A program made the translations under genes and the position numbers. Below are positions 51,947 to 62,944 of a DNA stretch of 64,000 nt, in pieces (within the stretch, counting starts at the first letter, position 1; every line of letters starts with the position of its first letter). The stretch comes from Pseudomonas sp. 6D_7.1_Bac1 (GTDB taxonomy: Bacteria > Pseudomonadota > Gammaproteobacteria > Pseudomonadales > Pseudomonadaceae): the NCBI RefSeq assembly GCF_025465945.1, contig NZ_JANLNW010000081.1:1-64000 (forward strand), in the 5' to 3' direction. The notes under the pieces were generated by a model. The model ran no database searches and was not told the DNA's origin. It worked only from the letters and a program-made list of their open reading frames with translations.

Positions 51947-52906
51947 ATGCAAATTGCTTTGGCGCCCATGGAGGGGTTGGTCGACAACATCCTGCGGGAC
52001 GTGCTGACCCGTGTCGGCGGTATCGATTGGTGCGTGACCGAGTTCATTCGGATCAACGATCAACTGCTCACACCTGCCTATTTCCACAAGTTCGGCCCTG
52101 AACTGCTGAACGGCGCCAGGACCGCTGCCGGCGTGCCGTTGCGTGTTCAACTGCTCGGTTCCGATCCGGTGTGCCTGGCGGAAAACGCCGCGCTGGCCTG
52201 TGAGCTTGGGTCCGAGGTCATCGACCTGAATTTTGGTTGCCCGGCCAAGACCGTCAACAAATCGCGGGGCGGGGCGGTGCTGCTCAAAGAGCCGGAGCTG
52301 CTCAACGAAATCGTCGAGCACGTACGCCGAGCGGTGCCAGCGCACATTCCGGTGACCGCCAAAATGCGTCTGGGTTTCGACAGCCCTGACGGCGCACTGG
52401 TGTGTGCCACTGCCTTGGCCGAAGGCGGCGCTGAGCACATCGTGGTGCACGCACGAACCAAGACTGACGGCTACAAACCGCCAGCGCATTGGGAGTGGAT
52501 CCCGCGGGTGCAGGAAGTGGTCAAGGTGCCGGTGTTCGCCAATGGTGATATCTGGAGCGTTGAAGACTGGCGCCGTTGCCGCGAGATCAGCGGTGTGGAA
52601 GACATCATGCTCGGTCGCGGCCTGGTCTCGCGCCCAGACCTGGCGCGGCAAATCGCTGCCGCACGGGCGGGTGAGGAAGTGGTCGAGATGACCTGGGCTG
52701 AGTTACTGCCCCTGCTTCAGGACTTCTGGCTTCAAGCCAAGGCGCAGATGACGCCGCGCCAGTCGCCGGGTCGCTTGAAGCAGTGGCTGGCGATGCTGAC
52801 CCGCAACTATCCCGAAGCGGTGGAGCTGTTCACCGTCCTGCGTCGCGAGACCGAACTGGATCAGGTGTCGCGTTTGCTGGGTGTTCCGGTCACCGAAGCG
52901 GCCTGA
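51947..52906 (+). CDS. dusC: tRNA-dihydrouridine(16) synthase
   Basis: 319 residues from ATG 51947 (a GTG at 51938 is less likely). FMN-binding TIM barrel: APMEGLVDN at the start, DLNFGCPAKTVNKSRGGAVLL carrying the catalytic cysteine, then KMRLGFDSPDGAL, VVHARTK and NGDIWS. The NFGCPAKTVNKSRGGA form is the DusC class. Reduces U16 in tRNA. Followed by a terminator. Confidence 0.93.
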   Translation: MQIALAPMEGLVDNILRDVLTRVGGIDWCVTEFIRINDQLLTPAYFHKFGPELLNGARTAAGVPLRVQLLGSDPVCLAENAALACELGSEVIDLNFGCPAKTVNKSRGGAVLLKEPELLNEIVEHVRRAVPAHIPVTAKMRLGFDSPDGALVCATALAEGGAEHIVVHARTKTDGYKPPAHWEWIPRVQEVVKVPVFANGDIWSVEDWRRCREISGVEDIMLGRGLVSRPDLARQIAAARAGEEVVEMTWAELLPLLQDFWLQAKAQMTPRQSPGRLKQWLAMLTRNYPEAVELFTVLRRETELDQVSRLLGVPVTEAA

Positions 52907-52942
52907 AAAGAATCCGCAAAATTTCTCTTGAAAAGCAATATG

Positions 52943-52970
52943 AAAAGGGTGCCATCGGCGCCCTTTTTTG
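52943..52970 (+). terminator. Rho-independent terminator
   Basis: AAGGGTGCC-ATC-GGCGCCCTT with one T-G pair and T-tract. Between dusC and the convergent GGDEF/EAL gene, it can serve both. Confidence 0.85.
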
Positions 52971-52976
52971 TGCCCG

Positions 52977-55900
52977 TCATTTGAGCAGTTTGAGGAAACC
53001 CTCCAGCGGCAGTGGTCGGCTGTGCAGGTAGCCTTGATACAAGTGGCAGCCCAACCCCTGCAAAAACTCAAGCTGTTCGGGGGTTTCGACGCCTTCGGCA
53101 ATCACTGTCAGTTCAAGGCTGCGTGCCATGGCGACAATGGCGCGGATGATTTCCGCGTCGTTCGGATCGCTGGTCGCATCGCGGATAAAGGACTGGTCGA
53201 TTTTCAGCGTATCCACCGGCAGGCGTTTGAGATAAGTCAGCGAGGAGTAGCCGGTGCCAAAATCGTCCATGGCAAAGCTGACGCCGAGTTTCTTCAAGCG
53301 GCGCATTTTGCTGATGGTGTCGTCCAGGTTCTGGATCACGATGCCTTCGGTGATCTCCAGCTTGAGCAGCGACCACGGCAGTTCGTGACTGCTCAGGCTG
53401 TGTTCGATTCGTTCGACGAAGTCGTTCTGGCGAAATTGCCGTGGGCTGATGTTCACGCAGAGACTGAAGTTCAGCGGGTCGATCAGGCCTCGATCGATCA
53501 GTTGCCTGAAAGCCTTGCAGGCTTCATCGAGGATCCAGGTGCCGACTTCCAGGATCAGTCCGCTGTCCTCCAGCACCTTGATGAATTCGGTGGGCGATTG
53601 CTCACCTAGTTGCGGGTGGTGCCAGCGCACCAAGGCTTCGGCGCCGATAATGCGATCGTCCTGGGCATCTACCTGAGGCTGGTAGTGCACGCTGAACTCG
53701 CCCCGCGAAAGGGCCAGGCGCAGGTCGGTTTCCATACGCAGGCGCTCACTGGCGGCTTTTTGCATGGTGTTGTGGAACATCTGCGTGGTGTTGCGCCCCG
53801 AGTCCTTGGCCCGGTAAAGGGCGATGTCGGCACGCTTGAGCAGGTCGGTCGGGGTTGAACCGTGATCGGGAATCAAGGCCACGCCGATGCTCGGTGTAAC
53901 TTGCAGGCGCTGACCGTCGAGGAACATCGGCTCCGACAGCAGTTCGCGCAAGGTGTCGGCCAGCTCGCGAACCTGTTCGCTGACCTCGCTGCGTGTACCT
54001 TCCAGGCCGCTCAACAGCACCACGAATTCATCGCCACCCAGCCGCGCCACGGTGTCTTCCATGCGCACGCTGGCTTCGAGCCGCGCGGTGATGATTTTCA
54101 GCACCGTGTCGCCCACCGGGTGCCCCAGCGAGTCATTGATGTGCTTGAAGTGGTCGAGATCGAGGAACAGCAGGGCGCCGCGCAGGTTGTGGCGTTTGAG
54201 CAGGGCGATCTGCTGGCTCAGGCGATCCATCAGCAATGCACGATTGGGCAGGTTGGTCAGCGGGTCGTGGTAGGCCAGGTGACGGATCTGCGCTTCGGCA
54301 TTTTTCAGCAGGCTGACGTCCCGGGCGGTCAGCAGCAGGCAGGCGGTTTCGTTCAGGGTGATGGGCTCGACCGACACCTCGACCGTGAGAATCTCGCCGC
54401 GCTTGTTGCGTCCGAGCATTTCCTGGTGATGCACCCGGCCTTTGATCCGCAATTCGGCCAGCAGGGCCGAGCGTTGTTTTTCTTCGGCCCAGATGCCGAC
54501 CTGATACACCGTTTTGCCAATCACTTCATCGGCGCGGTAGCCGGTCAAACGGCAGAATCCGTCGTTGACCTCCAGGTAACGTCCGCTGTCGCGCTCGGTG
54601 ATGGTGATGGCGTCGGGGCTGGAGTGAAACGCCTTGGCGAATTTTTCTTCACTGGCCTTGAGCGCTGCCTCGGAGCGTTGTTGCTGGGTGATGTCACGCA
54701 GGGTGGTGACGATGCACGGCTCGTTGCCGACGCTGATCTGTCGGCTGGAAATCACGCAGGTCAGGGATTGCCCATCCTTGTGGTGAACGATGATCGCGAC
54801 GTTGTTCAGCGCTTGTTCGCGAATCACCTGTTCAATGCGTTGCTGGCGCTTCACCGAGGCGTCCCAGAGGCCTATTTCGTCGGCGCTGCGGTCGATGACG
54901 TCACTGGCAGTCCAGCCGAAGGTCTGAGTGAAGGCGGAGTTGATCTCGATGAACTGGCCGGTGTCCTGACGCGTGACGCAGATCGGGTCCGGGCTGACCT
55001 GGAACAGGCTGGCGAATTTTTCTTCGGAGGTGATCAGGCGTTGCTCGCGCTCCACTTGATCGGTGATGTCGAGCAGGGTGCCGGCCATGCGCAATGGTGC
55101 GCCGGACTCATCGCGATAGAGCCGTGCGCGGCTTTCCAGATAGCGCGAACTGCCGTCGGGCAATTGCACGTGGTAGGTCAGTTGATAATTGCCGGCCGGG
55201 CCTTCGCGCAAGCTGCGGTAAGCATCGCGCATGCTGTCGCGCTCACTGTCGGGCACGCCTTCGAAAAACGCATCGAAGGGCTCGTGAAAGGGCACCGGGT
55301 CCAGGCCATGCAACTGCGCGGCACGGGCTGAGCCGTAGAGCATGCCACTGGGAATGTGCCAGTCCCAGGTGCCGAGTTGCGCGGAATCGAGGGCTAGGTC
55401 GAGGCGCTCCTGGCTGTCCTTGAGCGCTTGCTCGGCGAGTTTGCTTTCGCTGGTGTCCAGGAACGTGCTGAGCAGGTAGGCCTGGCCTTCGAGCTCAACT
55501 TTTTGCGCGCTGAGAATACCATCGTGGACCTGGCCGTTACTGGCGCGAAACTGCACTTCCCGGCTGACCAGCTCGCCTTTGGCCTTGGTTGCCTTGATCA
55601 GTTCGGCGCGTTGCTCCGGGTGCACCCAGAGGCCCAGTTCCAGCGTCGTGCGGCCGATCACGCTTTGCACGGGCCAGCCGAACAGGCTTTCGAAGTATTG
55701 ATTGGCTTCGCTGATCAGGCCGTCTTCCTGACGGGTCAGCAGTACCATGTTCGGGCATAGATGAAACAGTGTTGCGAAGCGTTTCTCCGAGCTGCTCAGG
55801 GCCTGTTCACGCTGGCGTTGATGGGTGATCTCGCGGATCACCCCGATCATCCGTGGTCGACCGTGTTTGTCCGGCAGCAGGCTGCCGTTGATCTCCAGCC

Positions 55901-56267
55901 AGTGCAGGCTGCCGTCGGGCCAGCGGATCCGGTGATGCATTGCCTGTTCCAATGGCGCGCCGGCCACCACGGCATTAAAGGCGCGCAGCGCTTTCGCGCG
56001 ATCCTCCACCGGTAATAAATCCAGGTATTCCAGATCGGCCGGCAGCGGCTGCTTGGGGTCAAACCCGAACAAGGCCTGGGTCCCCCGTGACCAACTGATC
56101 AGCCCGCGTTCAATGTCCCAGTACCAAGCGCCCAGATGTGCGCCGTTCAAGGCAGCGAGCAATTGTGGCGCGCTCTCCCAACTTTGCTCCGAGGCACGCG
56201 GGTCGAGCGCCTGAATGCGTGGCATTGGGGGCGTACGTGGGCGAGAGCGGTCAACAGATTTGGGCAT
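52977..56267 (-). CDS. Multi-PAS GGDEF/EAL cyclic-di-GMP protein
   Basis: 1096 residues from MPKSVDRS; an ATG two codons earlier (56273) is also possible. About five PAS domains in series (roughly 35-150, 160-280, 290-410, 420-535 and 540-660). Then GGDEF (YHDPLTNLPNRALLMDRL; signature LGGDEFVVLL) and EAL (VHYQPQVDAQDDRIIGAEALVRWHHP, with LKLEITE and MDDFGTGYSSL). Both signatures are intact, so it may make or break cyclic di-GMP. No membrane segment; soluble sensor. Likely substrate signals are small ligands or redox; unknown. Confidence 0.95.
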   Translation of the reverse strand: MPKSVDRSRPRTPPMPRIQALDPRASEQSWESAPQLLAALNGAHLGAWYWDIERGLISWSRGTQALFGFDPKQPLPADLEYLDLLPVEDRAKALRAFNAVVAGAPLEQAMHHRIRWPDGSLHWLEINGSLLPDKHGRPRMIGVIREITHQRQREQALSSSEKRFATLFHLCPNMVLLTRQEDGLISEANQYFESLFGWPVQSVIGRTTLELGLWVHPEQRAELIKATKAKGELVSREVQFRASNGQVHDGILSAQKVELEGQAYLLSTFLDTSESKLAEQALKDSQERLDLALDSAQLGTWDWHIPSGMLYGSARAAQLHGLDPVPFHEPFDAFFEGVPDSERDSMRDAYRSLREGPAGNYQLTYHVQLPDGSSRYLESRARLYRDESGAPLRMAGTLLDITDQVEREQRLITSEEKFASLFQVSPDPICVTRQDTGQFIEINSAFTQTFGWTASDVIDRSADEIGLWDASVKRQQRIEQVIREQALNNVAIIVHHKDGQSLTCVISSRQISVGNEPCIVTTLRDITQQQRSEAALKASEEKFAKAFHSSPDAITITERDSGRYLEVNDGFCRLTGYRADEVIGKTVYQVGIWAEEKQRSALLAELRIKGRVHHQEMLGRNKRGEILTVEVSVEPITLNETACLLLTARDVSLLKNAEAQIRHLAYHDPLTNLPNRALLMDRLSQQIALLKRHNLRGALLFLDLDHFKHINDSLGHPVGDTVLKIITARLEASVRMEDTVARLGGDEFVVLLSGLEGTRSEVSEQVRELADTLRELLSEPMFLDGQRLQVTPSIGVALIPDHGSTPTDLLKRADIALYRAKDSGRNTTQMFHNTMQKAASERLRMETDLRLALSRGEFSVHYQPQVDAQDDRIIGAEALVRWHHPQLGEQSPTEFIKVLEDSGLILEVGTWILDEACKAFRQLIDRGLIDPLNFSLCVNISPRQFRQNDFVERIEHSLSSHELPWSLLKLEITEGIVIQNLDDTISKMRRLKKLGVSFAMDDFGTGYSSLTYLKRLPVDTLKIDQSFIRDATSDPNDAEIIRAIVAMARSLELTVIAEGVETPEQLEFLQGLGCHLYQGYLHSRPLPLEGFLKLLK

Positions 56268-56336
56268 TGGCAACAGGCCTTGGGCTGAGTTTGGCGTTTG
56301 GCACTGGGGTTTGCTGCCTTACAGGATTAGCACAAC

Positions 56337-57227
56337 TTAGCCTTTACTCCCTGGCAAATCGATTTGTGCGTCCAGCAAGGCCATGAAAGCCCGTGCAGCA
56401 TTCGACAGCGTCCGTTCGGTGTGCACGATATAGCCTAGCTGGCGAGTGAGCTGTATGCCCGGTAAAGGAATACTTGCCACTTGATCATCGAGCATGGTGC
56501 GCGGCAAAACGCTCCAGGCCAGGCCAATGGAAACCATCATCTTGATAGTTTCCAGGTAGTTAGTGCTCATCGCGATGTTCGGCGTCAGCCCCTGGGCTTC
56601 GAAAAGCCGTTGCACGATATGGTGGGTAAAAGTGTTGCCACCGGGAAAAACCGCCGGGTGGCGAGCAATATCGGCCAGGCTGACCGCGCCGTTGCTGATC
56701 AGCGAGTGTTCCGGGGCCACGACGAAGTCCAGCGGGTCGTCCCACACCGGCGTGGCTTTCACCAGTGTGTGAGGTTCGGGTGCCAGGGTGATGACCGCCA
56801 GTTCAGCGCGGCCGTGAAGAATTTCCTCGTAGGCGACTTCCGAATCGAGGAACTGAATATCCAGCGCAACCTCGGGATAACGCCGGGTGAACGCCCGCAG
56901 CAAGGGTGGCAGGCGGTGCAGGCCGATGTGATGACTGGTCGCCAGCGTCAGACGGCCGGTTACTTCGCCGGTCAGGTTGGTCAGCGCCCGGCGTGTGTCA
57001 TCCAGCACATTGAGAATCTGATAAGCCCGCGGCAGCAGGGCGCGCCCGGCCTCGGTCAGGCTGACTTCCCGGCCCAGTCGATCAAACAGTCGCACATTAA
57101 GTTGCTGCTCCAGCCCGGCGATGCGTTTGCTGATGGCTGGCTGGGTCAGATGCAGGCGTTCACCCGCGCCGGAGAAGCTGCCGGTCTCGGCGATGGCGAT
57201 AAAGGCATTGAGGTTGGCCAGGTCCAT
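56337..57227 (-). CDS. LysR-family transcriptional regulator
   Basis: 296 residues from MDLANLNAFIAIAETGSFSGAGERLHLTQPAISKRIAGLEQQL. The longer frame adds ten residues. It lies divergently 148 bp from leuC. The equivalent LysR gene sits here in P. aeruginosa too, as I recall, so it may control leuCD, but its effector is unknown. Confidence 0.92.
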   Translation of the reverse strand: MDLANLNAFIAIAETGSFSGAGERLHLTQPAISKRIAGLEQQLNVRLFDRLGREVSLTEAGRALLPRAYQILNVLDDTRRALTNLTGEVTGRLTLATSHHIGLHRLPPLLRAFTRRYPEVALDIQFLDSEVAYEEILHGRAELAVITLAPEPHTLVKATPVWDDPLDFVVAPEHSLISNGAVSLADIARHPAVFPGGNTFTHHIVQRLFEAQGLTPNIAMSTNYLETIKMMVSIGLAWSVLPRTMLDDQVASIPLPGIQLTRQLGYIVHTERTLSNAARAFMALLDAQIDLPGSKG

Positions 57228-57375
57228 GGTTGTATTCCAGTTGGTTATCCAAAGCATGAAAATTATGAATTTGAGTTATTTAATGTAACCCCATAGGATC
57301 GACCTCACAAGCCAAGGGGTTATTGAATCGCTTCAAAACCCAGGGCATAGAAACAAGCTGATGAGGAAACGTCTG

Positions 57376-58794
57376 ATGGCCGGCAAAACGCTCTACGACA
57401 AGCTCTGGGATTCGCATTTGGTCAAACAGCGCGACGATGGTTCGGCGCTGATCTACATCGACCGTCACATCATTCATGAAGTGACCTCGCCGCAAGCCTT
57501 CGAAGGTCTGCGTCTGGCCGGGCGCAAGCCATGGCGCATCGATGCCAACATCGCCACCCCGGACCACAACGTACCGACGACTCCAGAGCGCAAGGGCGGC
57601 ATCGCCGCCATCGCCGACGAAGTCTCGCGTTTGCAGGTTCAGACCCTCGATGACAACTGTGACGAATATGGCATCGTCGAATTCAAGATGAATGACGTGC
57701 GTCAAGGCATCGTCCACGTGATTGGCCCGGAGCAGGGCGCAACCTTGCCGGGCATGACCGTGGTCTGCGGTGACTCCCATACCTCGACCCACGGCGCTTT
57801 CGGCGCTTTGGCTCACGGTATCGGCACTTCCGAGGTCGAGCACGTGCTCGCCACCCAGTGCCTGGTCGCCAAGAAAATGAAGAACATGCTGGTTTGCGTC
57901 GAAGGCACCTTGCCGTTCGGCGTGACCGCCAAGGACATCGTTCTGGCTGTCATCGGCAAGATCGGCACCGCTGGCGGTAACGGCCACGCCATCGAGTTCG
58001 CCGGCAGCGCGATTCGTGAGTTGTCGGTCGAAGGCCGCATGACCATCTGCAACATGTCCATCGAAGCCGGTGCGCGAGTCGGTTTGGTCGCCGCCGATGA
58101 AAAGACCGTTGCCTACGTCAAGGGTCGCCCGTTCGCACCGAAAGGCGCGGAGTGGGACTTGGCGGTCGAAGCCTGGAAAGACCTGGTTTCCGATGCTGAC
58201 GCGAAGTTCGACACCATCGTTGAGCTCGATGCGGCGCAGATCAAGCCGCAAGTCAGCTGGGGTACTTCCCCGGAAATGGTGCTCGCCGTCGATCAGAACG
58301 TGCCGGATCCGGCCAAGGAAATGGACCTGGTCAAGCGCGACTCTATCGTCCGCGCCCTGAAATACATGGGTTTGACCGCGAATCAGGCAATCACCGACAT
58401 TCAGCTGGACCGCGTGTTCATTGGTTCCTGCACCAACTCGCGGATTGAAGATTTGCGCGCTGCGGCGGTGATCGCCAAGGGCCGTAAGGTGGCTTCGACC
58501 ATCAAGCAAGCCATTGTGGTACCAGGTTCGGGCCTGGTGAAGGCTCAAGCCGAAGCTGAGGGGCTGGACAAGATTTTCCTCGAGGCCGGTTTTGAATGGC
58601 GCGAGCCAGGCTGCTCGATGTGCCTGGCGATGAACCCGGACCGTTTGGAATCCGGCGAGCATTGCGCATCGACCTCCAACCGTAACTTCGAAGGTCGTCA
58701 GGGCGCCGGTGGCCGTACGCATTTGGTGAGCCCGGCCATGGCCGCCGCCGCCGCCGTCAACGGTCGTTTCGTTGACGTCCGTGAATTGATCTAA
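57376..58794 (+). CDS. leuC: 3-isopropylmalate dehydratase large subunit
   Basis: 472 residues from ATG 57376, with GAGGAAA before it. Aconitase-family signature; Fe-S ligand cysteines lie in VFIGSCTNSRIEDL and EPGCSMCLAMNPD. With LeuD it isomerises 2- to 3-isopropylmalate in leucine synthesis. leuD follows after 11 bases. Confidence 0.97.
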   Translation: MAGKTLYDKLWDSHLVKQRDDGSALIYIDRHIIHEVTSPQAFEGLRLAGRKPWRIDANIATPDHNVPTTPERKGGIAAIADEVSRLQVQTLDDNCDEYGIVEFKMNDVRQGIVHVIGPEQGATLPGMTVVCGDSHTSTHGAFGALAHGIGTSEVEHVLATQCLVAKKMKNMLVCVEGTLPFGVTAKDIVLAVIGKIGTAGGNGHAIEFAGSAIRELSVEGRMTICNMSIEAGARVGLVAADEKTVAYVKGRPFAPKGAEWDLAVEAWKDLVSDADAKFDTIVELDAAQIKPQVSWGTSPEMVLAVDQNVPDPAKEMDLVKRDSIVRALKYMGLTANQAITDIQLDRVFIGSCTNSRIEDLRAAAVIAKGRKVASTIKQAIVVPGSGLVKAQAEAEGLDKIFLEAGFEWREPGCSMCLAMNPDRLESGEHCASTSNRNFEGRQGAGGRTHLVSPAMAAAAAVNGRFVDVRELI

Positions 58795-58805
58795 AGGAGC
58801 GCAGC

Positions 58806-59450
58806 ATGAAAGCTTTTACCCAGCACACTGGTCTTGTCGCGCCTTTGGATCGTGCCAACGTCGACACCGACCAGATCATTCCCAAGCAGTTCTTGAAGTC
58901 GATCAAGCGCACCGGTTTCGGTCCGAACCTGTTCGATGAGTGGCGTTACCTGGACGTGGGTCAACCGTATCAGGACAACTCCAAGCGTCCGTTGAACAAG
59001 GACTTCGTGCTCAATGCCGAGCGTTATCAAGGGGCCAGCGTGTTGCTCGCCCGGGAAAACTTCGGCTGCGGTTCGAGCCGCGAGCACGCACCGTGGGCCC
59101 TGGAAGAGTACGGTTTCCGCAGCATCATCGCGCCGAGCTACGCCGACATTTTCTTCAACAACAGCTTCAAGAACGGCTTGCTGCCGATCATCTTGAGCGA
59201 CGCTGAAGTCGACGAATTGTTTGCGCAAGTGGAAGCCAATCCTGGCTACCAGTTGCAGATCGACTTGCAGGCCCAGACCGTGACCCGTCCTGACGGCAAG
59301 GTTTTGAGCTTTGAAATCGACGCTTTCCGCAAACACTGCCTGCTCAACGGTCTGGACGATATCGGCCTGACCTTGCAGGACGGCGATGCGATTGCCACGT
59401 TCGAAGCCAAGCACCGCGCCAGTCAGCCGTGGTTGTTTCGCGATGCCTGA
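58806..59450 (+). CDS. leuD: 3-isopropylmalate dehydratase small subunit
   Basis: 214 residues. Swivel domain with DTDQIIPKQFLKSI and NFGCGSSREHAPWAL. An AAGGAGCG binding site precedes it. Forms a heterodimer with LeuC. Confidence 0.97.
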   Translation: MKAFTQHTGLVAPLDRANVDTDQIIPKQFLKSIKRTGFGPNLFDEWRYLDVGQPYQDNSKRPLNKDFVLNAERYQGASVLLARENFGCGSSREHAPWALEEYGFRSIIAPSYADIFFNNSFKNGLLPIILSDAEVDELFAQVEANPGYQLQIDLQAQTVTRPDGKVLSFEIDAFRKHCLLNGLDDIGLTLQDGDAIATFEAKHRASQPWLFRDA

Positions 59451-59471
59451 TTTTGCGTAAGGCGTAATGAC

Positions 59472-59552
59472 GCCATCGCGAGCAGGCTAGCTCCCACATT
59501 GGATTTGCGGTGTTCACAGAACCCCTGTGGGAGCGAGCCTGCTCGCGATGAG
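59472..59552. repeat. Paired REP element
   Basis: Inverted GCGAGCAGGCTAGC-type and GCGAGCCTGCTCGC copies across about 30 bases between leuD and the methyltransferase. Confidence 0.85.
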
Positions 59553-59596
59553 GCCCGAATAATCACCACAAGACCCACCCCAAAAAGGAAGTCACC

Positions 59597-60364
59597 ATGA
59601 CCAACAGCGTTCAGCACAGCCAAGTGGTACAAAAGCAATTCGGTGAGCAGGCTGCGGCCTACCTGAGCAGCGCAGTACACGCCCAGGGCACCGAATTCGC
59701 ACTGCTGCAGGCCGAACTGGCAGGTCGCGGTGATGCGCGGGTGCTGGACCTGGGCTGCGGCGCCGGTCATGTGAGTTTTCATGTGGCTTCGCTGGTGAAA
59801 GAAGTAGTGGCCTACGACCTGTCGCAGCAGATGCTCGACGTAGTAGCGGGTGCTGCGGTTGATCGCGGTCTGAACAACGTGACCACCGTGCTCGGCGCGG
59901 CGGAACGTCTGCCATTCGCCGATGGCGAGTTCGATTTCGTTTTCAGCCGTTATTCGGCGCACCATTGGAGCGATCTCGGGCAGGCATTGCGCGAAGTGCG
60001 CCGGGTGCTCAAGCCGGGTGGGGTGGCAGCGTTCATTGACGTCTTGTCGCCGGGCAGTCCACTGTTCGACACTTACCTGCAAAGCGTTGAGGTTCTGCGC
60101 GACACCAGCCACGTACGTGATTATTCCGCCGGCGAGTGGTTGCGTCAGATCAGCGAGGCGGGGCTGCACACCCGTAGCACTACGCGCCAGCGGCTGCATC
60201 TGGAGTACACCTCTTGGGTCGAGCGCATGCGCACACCGCAAGCATTGCGCGTGGCGATCCGCGAATTGCAGCAGGCGATGGGCAATGAAGTTCGCGAGTA
60301 TTTCGAGATTGAAGCCGATGGTTCGTTCAGTACCGATGTGCTGGTGCTGATGGCTGAAAGATAA
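59597..60364 (+). CDS. Class I SAM-dependent methyltransferase
   Basis: 255 residues. SAM-binding motif I VLDLGCGAGHVSFHVA, motif II YDLSQQMLDVVAGAA and post motifs PFADGEFDFVFSRYSAHHW and EVRRVLKPGGVAAFIDVL are UbiE/COQ5-like. The gene sits between leuD and leuB, a placement also seen in other pseudomonads. Acceptor unknown. RBS AAAAGGAAG. Confidence 0.9.
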   Translation: MTNSVQHSQVVQKQFGEQAAAYLSSAVHAQGTEFALLQAELAGRGDARVLDLGCGAGHVSFHVASLVKEVVAYDLSQQMLDVVAGAAVDRGLNNVTTVLGAAERLPFADGEFDFVFSRYSAHHWSDLGQALREVRRVLKPGGVAAFIDVLSPGSPLFDTYLQSVEVLRDTSHVRDYSAGEWLRQISEAGLHTRSTTRQRLHLEYTSWVERMRTPQALRVAIRELQQAMGNEVREYFEIEADGSFSTDVLVLMAER

Positions 60365-60438
60365 GCGCCGAACGCTAGAATTTTTCCCCGGCGAACCCGC
60401 GAGCCTTAGGGCGCGCCGACTGATGACATGAGGAACGC

Positions 60439-61521
<1,083 letters not shown>

Positions 61522-61588
61522 TCTCTCGGGCCCCGCTTGTCGCTGATGCCGGCAAGCGAGCCCACTTTTTGTAAAAGGTGTAGTTGCG

Positions 61589-62701
61589 ATGAAACGTGTA
61601 GGTCTGATCGGTTGGCGCGGTATGGTCGGTTCCGTGCTCATGCAGCGGATGCTGGAAGAGCAGGATTTCGATCTTATTGAGCCGGTGTTTTTCACCACTT
61701 CCAATGTCGGTGGCCAAGGCCCGTCCGTGGGCAAGGACATTGCTCCGCTCAAAGACGCTTACAGCATTGAAGAGCTGAAAACCCTCGACGTGATTCTGAC
61801 CTGCCAGGGTGGCGACTACACCAGCGAAGTCTTCCCGAAACTGCGCGAAGCCGGCTGGCAGGGTTACTGGATCGACGCCGCTTCCAGCCTGCGCATGCAG
61901 GATGACGCAGTCATCGTGCTGGACCCGGTGAACCGCAAGGTCATCGACCAGCAGCTCGACGCCGGCACCAAGAACTACATCGGCGGCAACTGCACCGTCA
62001 GCCTGATGCTGATGGGCCTGGGCGGTCTGTTTGAGGCCGGTCTGGTGGAGTGGATGAGCGCCATGACCTATCAGGCAGCCTCCGGTGCCGGCGCGCAGAA
62101 CATGCGTGAGCTGATCAAGCAAATGGGCGCGACCCACGCCGCTGTCGCCGATCAACTGGCTGATCCGGCCAGTGCGATCCTCGACATCGACCGTCGTGTT
62201 GCCGAAGCCATGCGCAGCGATGCTTACCCGACCGAAAACTTCGGCGTGCCATTGGCCGGCAGCCTGATCCCGTGGATCGACAAAGAGCTGCCAAACGGTC
62301 AGAGCCGCGAAGAGTGGAAGGCCCAGGCCGAGACCAACAAGATCCTCGGTCGCTTCAAGAGCCCGATCCCGGTGGATGGCATCTGCGTGCGCATCGGCGC
62401 CATGCGTTGCCACAGTCAGGCGTTGACCATCAAGCTGAACAAAGACGTGCCGATCGCCGATATCGAAGGGCTGATCAGTCAGCACAACCCTTGGGTCAAA
62501 CTGGTGCCGAACCAGCGTGAGATCAGCATGCAGGAGCTGAGCCCGACCAAGGTCACCGGCACCCTGAACGTACCGGTTGGCCGTCTGCGCAAGCTGAACA
62601 TGGGTTCGCAGTTCGTCGGTGCATTCACCGTTGGCGACCAGTTGCTGTGGGGCGCGGCCGAGCCGCTGCGTCGCATGCTGCGGATCCTGCTGGAGCGTTG
62701 A
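61589..62701 (+). CDS. asd: Aspartate-semialdehyde dehydrogenase
   Basis: 370 residues. NADP motif VGLIGWRGMVGSVLMQRM, active-site cysteine in GGNCTVSLMLMGLGG, catalytic histidine in MRCHSQALTIKL. Gives the branch-point semialdehyde for lysine, methionine and threonine. Ribosome binding site AAAAGGTG. A terminator follows. Confidence 0.97.
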   Translation: MKRVGLIGWRGMVGSVLMQRMLEEQDFDLIEPVFFTTSNVGGQGPSVGKDIAPLKDAYSIEELKTLDVILTCQGGDYTSEVFPKLREAGWQGYWIDAASSLRMQDDAVIVLDPVNRKVIDQQLDAGTKNYIGGNCTVSLMLMGLGGLFEAGLVEWMSAMTYQAASGAGAQNMRELIKQMGATHAAVADQLADPASAILDIDRRVAEAMRSDAYPTENFGVPLAGSLIPWIDKELPNGQSREEWKAQAETNKILGRFKSPIPVDGICVRIGAMRCHSQALTIKLNKDVPIADIEGLISQHNPWVKLVPNQREISMQELSPTKVTGTLNVPVGRLRKLNMGSQFVGAFTVGDQLLWGAAEPLRRMLRILLER

Positions 62702-62720
62702 TCCGCCGAGGCAATGAAAC

Positions 62721-62753
62721 AACCCGCATCTCGAAAGAGCTGCGGGTTTTTTT
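62721..62753 (+). terminator. Rho-independent terminator
   Basis: AACCCGCA-TCTCGAAAGAGC-TGCGGGTT then a T-tract. Ends asd. Confidence 0.9.
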
Positions 62754-62779
62754 ATGGGCGTTGTAGTGTCAGTCAAGCC

Positions 62780-62850
62780 GCCATCGCGAGCAGGCTCGCT
62801 CCCACAATGAAATCACCGAACCCCGTGGGAGCGAGCCTGCTCGCGATGGC
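62780..62850. repeat. Paired REP element
   Basis: Inverted GCCATCGCGAGCAGGCTCGC and GCGAGCCTGCTCGCGATGGC, a near-perfect pair, between asd and its paralogue. Confidence 0.88.
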
Positions 62851-62944
62851 GTCGGCGCGGACACCACATATACCCAGCAGAATTGCCTGCATGCCAGCCA
62901 CCCGGTAAAGTGCCGCTCCCCCCCGTTTCGCCTGAGGTAGATCC

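Noticed and set aside
53862..55331. 489-codon rightward frame opposite the GGDEF/EAL gene
   Set aside because: Shadow; the leftward protein has continuous PAS, GGDEF and EAL motifs.
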